DNA from: Trichobilharzia regenti
Taxonomy: Eukaryota > Platyhelminthes > Trematoda > Strigeidida > Schistosomatidae
Assembly (NCBI GenBank): GCA_944472135.2
Contig: OX235268.1
Coordinates: 10,670,589 to 10,734,588 of the forward strand
Reading direction: 5' to 3'
DNA length: 64,000 bases
The number at the start of each line of letters is the position of its first letter. Positions within the stretch are counted from its first letter, which is position 1. Below are positions 36,662 to 49,900 of this stretch, one piece after another. The position numbers and the translations under genes are program-made. The notes under the pieces are model-generated. The model saw only the letters and a list, made by a program, of their open reading frames with translations. It was not told the origin of the DNA and made no database searches.

Positions 36662-36838
36662 TTTACAGCTTGATTCCACACCGTATTTATTTGGTACAAG
36701 TATGGAATTTTCAGCGTGGATATCGGTAGTCCAAAATTCGCAGGCCGACCATAGATATCATGTGTGCGTCGGCGTAGGCTCGAACCCCGGACCATGTGCA
36801 TGGTAGGCGAGGATCCTAACCACTGTGCCACCGACGCA
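36662..36838 (-). mobile_element. tRNA-derived SINE (family B), minus strand
   Basis: This is the best copy of the family. On the minus strand, 'gtcggtggcacagtggttagg' contains the A box TGGCACAGTGG and 'ggggttcgagcc' the B box. They are followed by 'tatggtcggcctgcgaatttt', the tail 'gctgaaaattccatacttgtac', 'ggtgtggaatcaagctgtaa' and an A-rich 3' end (plus-strand T run at 36650-36660). It is not a functional tRNA, because no acceptor stem or anticodon loop is recognisable. Confidence 0.88.
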
Positions 36839-36839
36839 A

Positions 36840-38125
36840 CATTACCTCTATTGAATATGTGGAAAATGTTCCGTGTGATTATTTTAATTATAATTTAAGG
36901 AAATTAGATGCGATATTGAGATTAATGGTGAAAATTCCATTCTGTATCACAAGTACTGTTTTTGGAATAAAGTAAATCATTATTATTATTGCATAATGAT
37001 TTACTACAGTAATATTAATGTGATGCGTTTAAAATGACCACACGATGTCATTACACGACTCAAATGGCTTACGTGAACCTTTTATTACAGAGAATTATAT
37101 AAGTATTAGTGCTTCAGAGTGTTAGTAAAATTTATTATATTTATTCGCTTTGAATAATTATGTTCGCATATAGTTCCAGTTAATGAGACATTCTTAAACA
37201 ACTATACCACATCTAGTTGCGGCATGATTTCTTTAGAGATATTGACGGATTGGATAAAATCAAAAACCTCAAAAGAATCTTGGAGTGAGAGATTAGATAC
37301 TTGTCCACTGGTTTGTCCCATTAGGTTAATTAACCATTGAGTAAATTCAATGATTAGTTGGATTCGTCCTGTCCAGAATATGCTTTCTGAGCAGTCTATA
37401 GTGTCAGCTTACATTTAAGCCAGATGGTCTTGGAAATCGGAACATGTCACCATTAATAAGTGATTCAGTCCTCAGCTTTCTATCTGTTATTATCACCTAT
37501 TCTGAACTCGGGCGTAGTTCAATTTTTCGTCGAATCCTACATAATCCCTTCAGGTCGAATACGTGAATGAATTTACTTATTTCATTTCATTCCAATTTCT
37601 ACCCGATTGATGCTTTCTTCATTGAACGATCATTATCGTATTCTGCAATTCTAATGACTGACATCTTTGGAACTATCCGTTTTATTTCTCAAAGAACTTA
37701 CTATGTATATATACATATATATGCGACTGTACAGCTTGAGAGTAATGTCGCTGAGCCAAGCATTTCTTCACTGAAAACCTCTTTTTATACGATTTTCAGG
37801 TTTGTTCTTACAGTTTTCATTGTATTTATTTTGGCACAATTCTCAGTTGCGTGATTATATTCTCCAGGCAAGACATTTTCTCTGACATTTTCGAATAGTC
37901 CATTATTTCACAAGCATAAATCAAGATACTTAAATGCTAACACTTGAAACGGATAACTACAATGTGAATAATATCCTGGAAAAGTATCTCAGCGTTAGCA
38001 GGCTCAGTACCTTAAATTTTCTGCAGCAAGAGCTACACACAATTTGCTGTATTTTATATTTTTTAAAGGGTATTTTCAAATTGTGGGGAAATAAACCAAC
38101 ATATGAGATGCGACTTCTCTACAGC
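36840..38125. other. No gene recognised
   Basis: AT-rich sequence. The part at about 37460-37860 ends with 'gcgactgtacagcttgag...cttcactgaaaac', resembling the 3' end of the PLE fragment at 27.85 kb, and may be a decayed PLE tail. Confidence 0.35.
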
Positions 38126-38420
38126 TGTAACAACAGAAGACAAGGGCCAGGCAACAGATCGTTTTATTATGAAAATCAACACGTATTTATACATATTTCA
38201 CATACATTATTATAGCTTATGCAAGTAGACAAGCGCAGTCATCTGATTGGTTGTTTATCAGAAGTTAGGCAGACAAACGCAGGCTTCTGATTGGTTGTTT
38301 CGGGATTCCTCGACAAATAGAGTTCTCTATCTGCGAATCATATTTTGCCACGTTAACTTTGCTGTGATTGGTTGTTGAATCAGCCTTGCTCATATTTTCT
38401 CACGGCCTGCTCTCACCACA
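38126..38420 (-). repeat. 3' LTR of the deleted LTR element
   Basis: In element orientation it contains three CCAATCA boxes (seen on the plus strand as tgattggtt, at about 38240, 38290 and 38365), TATAAATA (about 38190) and AATAAA close behind (about 38165), giving promoter and poly(A) signals in normal LTR order. It differs from its partner by very few bases (e.g. tctctatctg here, tctatatctg there). Confidence 0.9.
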
Positions 38421-38572
38421 CTCGTCCCCCCGGCAAATACGTGCGACTGAAGTCGGCTTGATCTACTTGGTGCAGGAGTCATCGTTGGCTTGTCTCGCTG
38501 TATCCATTTCTGGAGCTCGCTGACGTTCACGCGCCTCTCATTGTTCGTCATTGCGATTGTGTCCGCATAATC

Positions 38573-38890
38573 TCATCTCGAAGTGACCATATGTGGTCCT
38601 TCCCACTTTGGAAACTGTTCGCCTGACCCTGTCGAACATTCGTCGGTATTTCGGCTCACACTTTCATATGCTGCTTTCGCCCGACCTCCCAGCAGCGTCC
38701 CAAGTAGCAGCTCCATCGCTGACAGATCTTGAACGCCACTCAACTGCGCAGAAGCCTTGAAGTCCTGCCCGAAGATCCATATGTCTCCATCAAAAACTGC
38801 AGGGTATAGGCTTTTCATTTGTCGGTAGGCAGCGACACCAAATGTAACAACAGAAGACAAGGGCCAGGCAACAGATCGTTTTATTATGAA
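38573..38890 (-). pseudogene. gag N-terminal fragment of the LTR element
   Basis: The minus-strand frame reads out of the 5' LTR into YRQMKSLYPAVFDGD, then IWIFGQDFKASAQLSGV, then AMELLLGTLLGGRAKAAYE. This resembles the start of a gypsy-type gag (W..(D/E)F...A...G......L...L.G.A...Y). The frame stops at 38573 after about 85 interior codons. Protease, RT and integrase are absent. The likely start is the Met in YRQM, since the upstream Met lies in the LTR. The gypsy assignment is inferred from this short match. Confidence 0.6.
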
Positions 38891-39137
38891 AATCAACACG
38901 TATTTATACATATTTCACATACATTATTATAGCTTATGCAAGTAGACAAGCGCAGTCATCTGATTGGTTGTTTATCAGAAGTTAGGCAGACAAACGCAGG
39001 CTTCTGATTGGTTGTTTCGGGATTCCTCGACAAATAGAGTTCTATATCTGCGAATCATATTTTGCCACGTTAACTTTGCTGTGATTGGTTGTTGAATCAG
39101 CCTTGCTCATATTTTCTCACGGCCTGCTCTCACCACA
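38843..39137 (-). repeat. 5' LTR of the deleted LTR element
   Basis: It has the same length and motifs as 38126-38420. The three CCAATCA boxes, TATAAATA and AATAAA are conserved, so this LTR may still act as a promoter reading towards lower coordinates. Confidence 0.9.
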
Positions 39138-39140
39138 CAG

Positions 39141-40860
39141 CAACTATTCATTCAGCAAAGAAGTCGAATTCGCACTATTCATGATACATTTTTGAAGATT
39201 GTGTGCGTTCACACAATATGTCAGTATTGCTTCCAACCAAGAACGTGAGATTTTCGGAAAATACAGTGCTCATTGGTGTACATTTAGAATACAGTTCATT
39301 GCTATCAGGCATGTCTTTGTACTTGAAATCTTATTCAGATCACTCTTCTACTACATGGATGCTTTTTCTCTTGTCTTGATCAAATTCACTGTATGAATTA
39401 TGATCCTAATAATCACTCGGTACAATCTGAGTCAATTTCACCCCAGGGAAACTCAAGAACTACCCTCTGAATGTTATCGAAAATTTTCTAAATTCCTTTC
39501 ATCCTGAATGCTGATGATATACTTATATTTTTATTGAAGAAAGTGAGGCAATGCGCATCTTGTAGAGATCCATCAAAACCCATCCAGACGTTATTTAACC
39601 AAAAATGTCTCCGGTTGATGGCTGTTCTCGTGACCATCATATCGAAGAATATACATACTGAAACTAACAGAAGCTAAATAATATGTTCATTTTCTGGGTT
39701 TATAACCCCTACCATTGAATCTACCGTGGTAAAGTTGTTTCATCAGACATAATACTCAGCGAATAATACTGCAATATTCGTTACCTAGTGAACGCTAACC
39801 GATTTTCTATGAACATTTTCAAAAAGCACATCAAAATATAAAGCAAAAGTCCATTGTGCTCACAGTTCCTGAAACATCAGTATTTCTAGTTTGAGTAAGC
39901 TGAATATATTGCGCAGCACGCATCTTCCAATTTCACACTTCTCATAGGTTATCCTGTTCGGTTGTATTGAAAGTAGTAATCATATTGATTATATACTAAT
40001 CAACGCACTGATGAACTCAGCGATTGCTGAATTTGTTCATTTGTGTTGAAGGGAATCACACTAATGTCCTTCTGAGTGAAATTGCGTAACATCGCAGTCT
40101 CCAAGTTCCCTCAATTTTGCGACGTCTAACAAATTACGTTTTACTTCCGATCACGTAAGAACTGTGTAGATGTTTCTAAAATGACTGCATATATGAGAAA
40201 ACGATAAATTCATGGCTACTGCACCCTTTTAAACTCAGAATGAATAATAATCAAGTCTTGTTTCATTGGAGACACTCTGACTGAATAACATATTCAAGTA
40301 CAGGGATACATTTGTACTTTACCAACTAAAGAGTTTCATTATTCTTCATTATTGTTTCATATTTAATATCTAACATAGTAGAAAGAGATGAAATTGTATT
40401 ACTTTTAACTTTTACTATTCTGATTGTATACAGACGCTGAGACACCGACGAAACAAAGAATGGATAAGTGGAATCCTGCTTTGTGTATTGTCACCACTTC
40501 ATCCATATATAATGCATTCAGAGACGAAGCAATTAAAATAGTATTGAATTCATTTAAGTCGATTGAATCTTTTATAAACATACTAGAGACATTCATAAAT
40601 TCATGCATTCGATTTATCTTATCAACAAAAGTTAAAAGACAAAGCCTTCTGTTTACAATATCTGTTAAGATTTTATTGTTTTTTTCTTCAATTTAAAATT
40701 AGAATCATTTCAAAGGAGACGATATGCTTAATGAATTACTTTAGGCGTGTACTGACATATAATTGTAGGAAATTATTGAGACCGACACAACAGCTTTTGA
40801 AGTCCAAAGAAAACCATATCTTTCGAAGTTGTGGTTAAATTTGTAAACAAAAATAAGATT
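39141..40860. other. Upstream region of the micro-exon gene; no gene recognised
   Basis: AT-rich sequence without recognisable repeats. It would include any promoter-proximal control elements of the gene starting at 40883, but I see no definite sites apart from the TATA-like box. Confidence 0.35.
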
Positions 40861-40863
40861 CAG

Positions 40864-40870
40864 TATATAA
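40864..40870 (+). promoter_or_regulatory. TATA-like box of the micro-exon gene
   Basis: TATATAA lies 19 bases before the first ATG (40883) and 40 before the second (40904). With ordinary TATA-to-start spacing, transcription would begin near 40890-40900. That would leave only the second ATG in the message, with a very short leader. Confidence 0.5.
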
Positions 40871-40882
40871 ATTCAAGTAGAG

Positions 40883-40970
40883 ATGGATAGTACTATATCC
40901 ACAATGAACTTCTTGAAAGAAGTATTCCTACTTATCTGCATTTCTTCCGTAGCTCAAGGAGGGCGTATCA
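40883..40970 (+). CDS. MEG exon 1: signal peptide
   Basis: From the second ATG (40904) it reads [20 protein letters not shown]: a Lys/Glu start, a hydrophobic core FLLICISSV and a plausible cleavage site at AQG. The exon ends in ATC A and a strong donor GTAAGTTG at 40971, leaving phase 1. The upstream ATG (40883) adds seven residues (MDSTIST) in frame and may lie outside the transcript. Confidence 0.75.
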
Positions 40971-43900
40971 GTAAGTTGAAAATGTGGTATCGTATTTTAT
41001 TTTTCATGCATAGTGTGACTTATCTATGTGTCTAATATTTTTTAGTCGATTTTAATATTTAGGAAGTTTGTATAAAGACTGTCATAGCTAAACTCTATTA
41101 AGAACAATCGAATTTCACAGTATTCATATCCTATGCTGATATAGACATATATATTCAAAGGTAGTCCAAAGTGGAAGAAATTATGCATGGGCCATTTGTA
41201 GGATGAAATTAGAAGAAGAAGAGCATAATTTGAAATTCATTTAGGTTTAAACAAAGATTGGTGTTTTCTTTCATGATTGTGCACCTTCGTCACAACTACC
41301 TCCCCGTACTACATCTGAAATCCTGTCATCACTGCCTCTTCTACTAGATTCTCAGTTTCCGACTGAAAGTTGTTTGAGTTTATTAGACAGAATACACTTA
41401 ATCATCCATGAAATTCAGGCGTTCTAGCGTCATTTAGTAGATAAAACTTCTGCTCAACTTCTCAAGTCCAGCAGCCTGTTGAATGACTAAGTCTGACATA
41501 CTCAGGTCATCACTGCGAAACTTAGTCCTAATTTCATCTTCACTCAGGAAGCCCTGCTTATCTTTCCATTTTAAATTGTTTGAAAGGTGGCATAACCATA
41601 TAGCTCTTCAATGGGGTCCAGAAATATCCGCAGTAATGCACCACGTGATATTGAGGGGTTTCAGTTTGCTCGAAGGGCATATTATATCAGGCTAAGATCA
41701 AGATTCGCCTGTTGTTCCCAGCTCTATACGATGGTGTAATTAAATCAAATTTATCCTGCCGATGGCTGGCCAAATAATAGGCTGGCATTTCTTTGTGAAT
41801 CGGTGGCATAACATTTCGGACGCTCTCCCACCATTCACATGATCCGTGGTTTGATCGCCTCCCTACTCACGCCTGATATCAGTGGTCGGCCTGTTAAATT
41901 TACGCTTCTGATACCACATGCTGAAATTTCCATACTTGCATCAAAAATACTGTGTCGAGTCAAGCTATAATAATATTTTTAGAAAAATAAATACAAAAAA
42001 TGTAGATTAAGTGAAGTTTGCGTTGTTGAGAAAGTTTTCTTGGCATTAACCACTTGACATGCTTCCGTGACTACAAATGCTCACGAAATACCTATGGATC
42101 TTCTCAGTTCGCAACTGCAAATGATATTCCTAAATGATAGAAAGAGATAAAATTATATGTTTTACAATCGTGGTAAACCACAAACTTTGTGTTAGGTATG
42201 TAAAGCATTTCTAGAAGTATTTTGCAGAAAATCGCTTATCACCAGCTATATTATTTTGTTTTAACGGCTGATTAATACGATTTCAAATTGTTGCCCTACA
42301 GTTTCATCATACTACAGTAAGTAGTAAATTTTTTTGTGAATTACTGTGACTAAGTAAGAAGGTAGTAATTATGGGGTAAAACTCCACTGTGAATAGTATC
42401 GATTTGATTGCCTGAATTACTGTAGGTGACTTTGTAAGGTCTTACTAATTAAAAAATGAACACAACTAATTTTACAGTAAGCACAATTTAGCTGGCGCCT
42501 TACAGTATTTTTTCATGAACTACCAAAGCGAATTTTGAACATCTGACTGTGGAACTGTCGATGTTTAGGATGTAAGTGAGGAACATGTTTAATAATCTGA
42601 AGTTGGATTTTACCCCGAACTGAGTAATCCTAGTAGTTCCTACTACGTCGCTCCTTTTATTCTTGATCAGGTTGACAAATACATATCGATTTTAGCTATC
42701 AAGGGCATTTTTAGTGAATGGCAGTTCAGGTGTTTCGGAGAAACTACAGAGATATGAACAATATAAAAGTAAGGCTTCAAAAAATCACTGAAATTATGGT
42801 TTTATGTGTCTAACAAAGTTCAGTAAAGTTAGCATTTCGATGATACAATATCACAAAGAGGCTTTGTAAATGTCCGTCTAACTGAAAAGTCATAGGTCCT
42901 GCGAATACTTACTTTGAAAGCGGAATCCGAACCTTTAATTTCCACTTTCATTGATATAAGTGTATTCAGTTTGTGATGTTCGGTAGCCGAACCATTATTA
43001 TTTACTGAAGAGTGTATCTCATGGTGTTCTATGTGTGTTCTAGAGAATAAAGGTGATGAGTTGTCACAAACAGTTGTTAAAAGAAGTTATGCAATAATAA
43101 TATGAATAGTTTGATGAGTGAGTTTTACTCAAGATGCACATAGAAACAAAGTAGATAATACGAAACTATGTAAGAGATTTAAGTGAATACAAGAATTATA
43201 AGCAATTAAGGAACAGGCAAAGAAACAAAATTAAGTCATCTAAATAAAAATAAAAGCTCAAAACAAATCAAAACATTGTTACCATGAGAGTAGAAGTGGT
43301 TGAGTAATCTTCTTTTGTATGCACAGCTCCGGTTTTTCCATGTGAATGGCCAGAGCTTCAGCGATGCAAAGGAGACGAAACCGTATTGCCTTTGATATGT
43401 TATTCTTGACTCCGTAGATTACTTTGAAGGAGGCGTTCGTTGAAAATGCAATGATCAGTGTTGACCAGGTGTTCAATTATCGCACTCCTTATTGCACCAG
43501 TATTGCCTTTTCGCAACCATGCTGGATAATGTTCTTGAATTCTCTTGGACAGGATGCGCGTCGAACGACCGATGTACCTGGCTCCACAGCAGCAGGTGAA
43601 CTGGTATATGCACATAGAAGTGGCCAGATGCGGGATCTTGTCCTTGAGGCTTCTGCAGATCAGTGGGCGACTGGAGAACACTATTCGTAGCGTTGCTGCA
43701 AAGAACGTTCTTCTCAGAGATGATGTGATCCTTCTCTTGAGAATATCGCTTGCTAAATCTCCCTTGAAATCCAAATTCATGTAGATTTTCTTTTTAGGCA
43801 CAGTTAAAGTTTCGTTTTTCCGAATTATTGGTTTCATATTTTTGTCGATAAATCTTATTGGGTATCCATTTTGGATGAATATTTCTCTCAGAATATCTAA

Positions 43901-46900
43901 TTCTGTTTCCAGAACGTCGGGACTACAGATGCGTCGGATGCGGGTAGCAAGTGATTTAATTAAATTTCGCTTTTTTTGAATGGGCACCCAGCGATAGAAG
44001 CTTGTTTGTTGACCATTCCACGTAGGTTTTCTATGGATTGATCTTCTTAGGCTCCCATCAGCTTAATTTTGTTTCTTTGCCTGTTCCTTAATTGCTTATA
44101 ATTCTTGTATTCACTTAAATCTCTTACATAGTTTCGTATTATCTACTTTGTTTCTATGTGCATCCTGAGTAAAACTCACTCATCAAACTATTCATATTAT
44201 TATTGCATAACTTCTAGAGAATAGTTTGATATCACAAGTTGATTATTGCGTGCCTGTATCTATGTTGAAATCAATAACTTCTTCCCTAAACCACGAAACT
44301 ATGAAAAGATAAAAACTGCTTCGTGGTTGTCAGGAAGACCTCACTAAACAAAAATACACTGTATAATCAAATTAGATAAACATCTTAATTAAGACCTGAT
44401 GATTGATGAAGCAGATTATCCTGATGGCTTCTATACGCATGAAAACTCTCTGATGAAGGTAACATGCTGACACAACGAATGCATACAGTTCGGTAACTTA
44501 ATATTCACTGCCTTGAAATGTGGGTTCCTATTTCAGCCACACTTGTTAGAAGTCTGTAGATTTCAGCTATGGATGTTTTATCTTAGAGTATAGTTAGTAA
44601 GACGACGTTGCTACGACGTTTCAAGACGACAACCGAGAAATTCAGTTATATGACACATATATATATTCATTACACAATGTAATAATGAAATGTATACACA
44701 GACTGTTAAAAGTTTGTCATTTTGTCTGGTTCCGTAAACTTTCAACAAGTCATTTTAAAATTCTTGACATCACCTGATAGCAAATAGTTTTTTTTGACTA
44801 CTTCAAACTCAAAACAATATTGAAGTGAAATATTTTGTAAAACTTTAAAAGCGAAATATGAATACTGAAACCCTATGGGTGGTACTGCAGATGGTAGATT
44901 AAAATTATAAAATAAACTAATATTTTCAATAATTGGTTTGTAAGAATCAGATTTGTTTCTTTACAAGTTGATTAAGGATTGATATCTATTACAAAACTAT
45001 TGAAAACCAGAAAGTAGTGGAGATCTGTTTCCTCCATCCCTATTATTATTATTATTGTATCCTTTAGTTCCTAGAGGAATATAGGGCTTCAGCTGCGCAC
45101 CTCCATTGACTTCGGTTTTCTAACAACTTTTTCACCCTGCTCCAGGTCTGTCCACATGCTTTCATCTCCTCCTCGCATGACCTCCTCCAAGTCACCCTTG
45201 CTCTGACGACCAACTCGCCGCCTCCCTTTCGGGTTCCACTCGAGGGCTTGTCTAGTGATGTCACTTGATGGTTTCCCCAGCGTATGGCCAATCCATCTCC
45301 ATTTCTTTCTGCCTATTTGTTTCACAATCGGTTCCTGATTGGTTCGCTCCCAGAGATCCCTGTTGCTGATCTTTTCTGGCCATCTGATCTTGAGTATTGA
45401 GCGGAGACAGTTGTTAATCAGATGCCATCCTTATTATATATGTGTAAAACTTGGGCATTGTGGTGGTACGTAATTCAATATTAGTTTGTTTATTAGATGC
45501 ACCACAGAGTGAAACGGTATAATCACTGTAAATAATACTGTTTCACTGTGTGATACATATAATAAACAAACTAATATGAAATTCCTTTATCCCTAGTTTG
45601 GAACTCGTCGGCAGTACGTCAGGGTTTGAACCCAGAACCTTCTGCTTACAAAGCAAGTTCGTATATCATTCAGCTACTGGCATCCGATTCAGTGGTCAGT
45701 TTATGAATTCTAAATTCCGCCGATTCGTGATTTAACGTGAACAACAGTTAATGTCGTCGGTGAGACATCCGTCCTCATACTTGAATAGATGGACCTGACT
45801 GGTTACGACTTCTCACAATAAATCCGAGAATTTCCGACCCCTGGTAAGTCACTAGCGAACATCAGTTTAATTCTAAAGAGTTCCTTTGAACCGTCTATAA
45901 GCTTGCTTTGAAATCAAAAAGGTCCCGGGTTCGAACCATAGTGGGTGCGTACTGCCAATGCTTCCCAAACTAGGATGAAATAGCTTTCCCGTATTCCCTG
46001 GTCTTCAGTCGTTCTTTGACTGATACCAATCCGTGCTCAAATATAAAAAATAATATTTGTTATAGACAGAAAGTGAAACTTGCTAATCTTCCCCAATTTT
46101 ATCACTCACTGGTACAAATCTGACATTAATACGGAATGTTTGTTGCTCAGGTGGATGATTTTGATCTAGTTGTGTTCGCTGAGCTTTGTAGTTAAATCAG
46201 CCAGCTCAGGAATTACATCTAATATAAATAATGAATGTGTTTCTATTAAGTTTTTCAATGAACATCATAAGCTATGTTGTATGCGAATTGAATTTTCTAA
46301 GTAAAACCTCGAACAAGAATGCGACAGTTTATTTTACTACTATTCATTAAACATATATATAAGAAGAGGAAGATAGTGGATGCAAATAAACTACAATTAT
46401 CAAAAATAAGCGGTCGACATAATTGTTCCATTGAGAATAACTGGAATTGTATGCATTAGAGCGTTCTGAAACAGTGATGAATCTATTATTAGGATTGAAG
46501 TTTCCAGAAATCACCAACTATCTGCGGCCTTTGATTCTTAGTTCTACCAGGATTACAGATGAGATTTCATCTGTAATCGGTTCAGTTCAGGTGAATCAAC
46601 TTTACAGATAAGTGGACTGGTCAACACAGTCGATTTCTCTATCCTTAAAGTAGAAACCTCTGTAAAATGAAATGGGATATACTTCCACATTTGACAGGAG
46701 CGAATGGCGTAGAAAATATACTGTGACTTCTGATTAAGGTTTTCAAAAGGCTGTGTTGTCGGCATAGACTTCCTTTGTGAGAATTGAATCCATGTAATGC
46801 CGGAGTCTATCAGGATCACATCCACTACTGCATCAATTAAATTAAATTGAAACACAGACATTAGGTACCACTGAATGACACCTCTATTTGTTGTCACTTC

Positions 46901-49900
46901 TAATGACTACAATTCTTAAGCTCTCAGTGAGCTGTATATGCCGGAGCAGAGTGGTTTGGTTGTTTCCTTCAAAGAAGGACTTTCTCACAGGAAAACTTCT
47001 CCAAAAGAACCAAATATTATATTACCGACAATTGATTGTTTTCATGGGTTTTTTCTGATGAGCGCTACTCTATCACCAAGGGTGTTTGAACTTCCAATTT
47101 CATATTCTAAGCTGGTTATCTTTCGAATTTCTCAAGATGGTTTAGATTATTTCTCCTAAGTTAGCACTAGGCCAATGGTACTTTATCATGACTCCATGTA
47201 TTGAGTTACTTCCCTGGCAACCTCATCATCAATTTATCACCAACATCTTGTAAAACATCTGGTTTCAGTTCATTAGTTTTGCCACTTTGTCTGGTTTTAG
47301 AATAAAGACAGTTTTCATGACCTTAGTTGTGTTTACAGTATTAATCTCCACGACCCCTACAGGTAGCAGGAAAGCAGTAGTGTTGCGTCCATTTGAACAT
47401 TTCATCGTCTGTCCTAGGAAGTAAGTAAGGCGCCATGCATCACAGAAATTATTCAAGTTACCGTAAACCTCTTACGAACGATTTTTCTCATCAGTGTCTA
47501 TTAGTGTTTGACGATTACTAGTAGTGATACTCATGAAGAATAACAATATTTTTCTAGAAAATCATTTTATGACAGAGAAAATTAAGCCTCTACATTATGG
47601 CGCACATTTCAGTCCAGTTTTCATCACTTACACCGTTATTTTGCCTCTGACAATTAATCAGACGTTTCATGAGTATCATGATGGAATAGTCAAATTTTTA
47701 GAACTTAATCATAGGCCGATGAACTCCTTTGCCTCACCAAGCCAGTAAAGGACTGGCAAAGAGATAAAGCTGGACATGAGGCTAGCAACCCCATACTGTA
47801 AAAATAAACATCATTGCTACCGAAACTTCAAGGCTCTAGGTTGAAGTCTTATGTTCCACTGGGTACGTAAAGGAGTAAAAGAAAATCCTCGGCAGTAACT
47901 TCGAATGAATGGTGTGAACGTAATTGGTAGATGTATAAGTGACCACCAATTTACTCTGTAATACTAGCTAAGTGAGCGTCATGGATATCACATGTAGCTC
48001 AGCTGAAACTTCAGTCAAATGTTAAAATATCTTTTTGTAAATTTTGTTTCATTTCACTGAACAAAATCAACATGAAAATGATAACTTGAAAATACATCTA
48101 ATTTTTATTATGGTCAGCTAGTAAGTTTTAATTTTCCACATAACACATCATACACAACATAAACAAACAAATAGTCTTACCCGAAAAATCAAGGACAAAC
48201 ATCATCTGGGAGAGGAGGATTTGAAAACATTTATTTCCTGATACGAATTTTAAAAAATGCTATAAAGGGTTATAAAGCAGGATTAAGCAATTAGAAACTT
48301 GTTCTGCCTACTTTGTAATTACCGTTTTTATCGCAAACATGGTCCTCACTTTTTCAAAATTTTATTGGATATTTGAAATTAAATAGTGCCTAACGGAAGT
48401 AAGTATGGTAGACATTTCGTTCAAAATTTTCACTATAGACTCATGAATTTTGTGACATTAATGATGATTATTTTACGACCGAATAAGGAATGTGACATCA
48501 TTCAGGCTGTCATATACCTAAAATTTATTGCATCTTAAAACTGTGTTTGACTTGAGGAAGGCTTAATAAAGGATAAAGTTCACAGAGTGACGTTCTCATA
48601 TATAAGTCCGTCATAGTTACGAGAATGGTCAGAATCTAAAGGAATAAAATAGAATAAACAAGATAGAAATATTTCATTATTCCCAATAAAAATAAGTCTA
48701 TGAACAATCAGAAATCTTCACGTATTCGGCTGATAGTCGTAGAATGTGGTCAATCACAATTTATTTAAAAGGTTTTCTCACTTATACTTTTGTGAAATCA
48801 GCATTTCTTCAATGTGGAAAGAAAACATTAAAAGTCATCGAAAATATTATGTGGAAATCATATCGATATAAAGTGAACATTCGCAAATATTTGATATAGC
48901 AGATGAGACAAAACAACAGAACGCTCTCTCGATTTGTGTCGGTCGTACATTAGAATGATAAGAATTATTTCCCTGTATTGTCATATTTTCGGAAGTTCTC
49001 TTAGCGTAGTATTTATATTTTGTATTTATTTTCAATCATATGGAAAACGGTTATCCATTTTTCCAAGAATTCACTCGATACAAGGTAGTTGATTTATTAC
49101 ATTTTGCTTATTTCTTGCATTCTTTTAGAAGTAATTTGTAAGTTCATCCGTTCTGTTGCATAATTTTTACGTGATATTTTTAATGTGCCATCTTTAAACA
49201 ATTGAATGTTCCTGAGCAATCTATTCGAATTAGTAGGATTTAAGCGTGACTGATCAAAAGTGTGGCTTCAGACATCTACATGAAGCTTTGATAAAACGTC
49301 AACAAAATTATTTCCCAAAAAACAGTGGATTTTGGTCACTGATTTAAAAGTGATGATTTATCTTGCTTTCCAATCCTCAATTTTATATCTTCATCAATGC
49401 AGTCAGTAGTTAAAACTATGCCACCTAAATAAGTGTTAGAAGAAGTCTAATTCATATTTCTCCTGCTGATAGTGATTGGTGTTTATTGTTTTTGAAGGCC
49501 TGTTATCTTCAACGTCCTTGCTTTCTCAACATGCATTTGAACTTCTTTCTTTTTGTTTTTGAGTTTGTTAGATATTAGAGTTAAATAGTCCTCAAAGTTA
49601 ATATCAGTAAAAAGTTTGAGCATTGTGGATTAGATCAAATAAAGTATAATTATATTTTAATAGTTTACACACAATGATAAGTTTTGTTATTGGTAATATT
49701 TCGAGGAAAATTACTGCCCGTGTTCACACCACTGTTGGAATTGTTTTATTCACACATTTACGATTTGTACTCATATATATAGTTCATTATTATTATTTTT
49801 TCTGTTCATTCATGTGTGACTTTAATGAATATCGATTAAAGTCACACCGGATACATGTAACAAGGGTGACTCAGTACAACTATCAACAACTTGGAATATA

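Larger units (their letters stand above)
38126..39137 (-). mobile_element. Internally deleted LTR retrotransposon, near-identical LTRs
   Basis: Two 295-bp LTRs (38126-38420 and 38843-39137) flank only 422 bp. On the minus strand the LTRs begin TGTGGTG and end TTGTTACA (TG...CA). A 4-bp CAGC repeat lies immediately outside both ends (38122-38125 and 39138-39141). Next to the 5' LTR (38843-39137) is a primer-site-like TGGTGTCGCTGCC, and next to the 3' LTR a purine tract CGGGGGGACGAG (38421-38432). The interior retains only the gag start. It cannot transpose on its own, but a helper element could in principle mobilise it. Confidence 0.92.

Noticed and set aside
43424..43784. Overlapping plus-strand frames at the 43-kb PLE
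   Set aside because: They are shadows of the minus-strand GIY-YIG coding region.
45826..45840. 15-nt segment before GTAAGTC as a MEG exon
   Set aside because: It is open in phase 1, but it lies between Sm-alpha units in sequence derived from that repeat and has a poor acceptor (aaatccgag).
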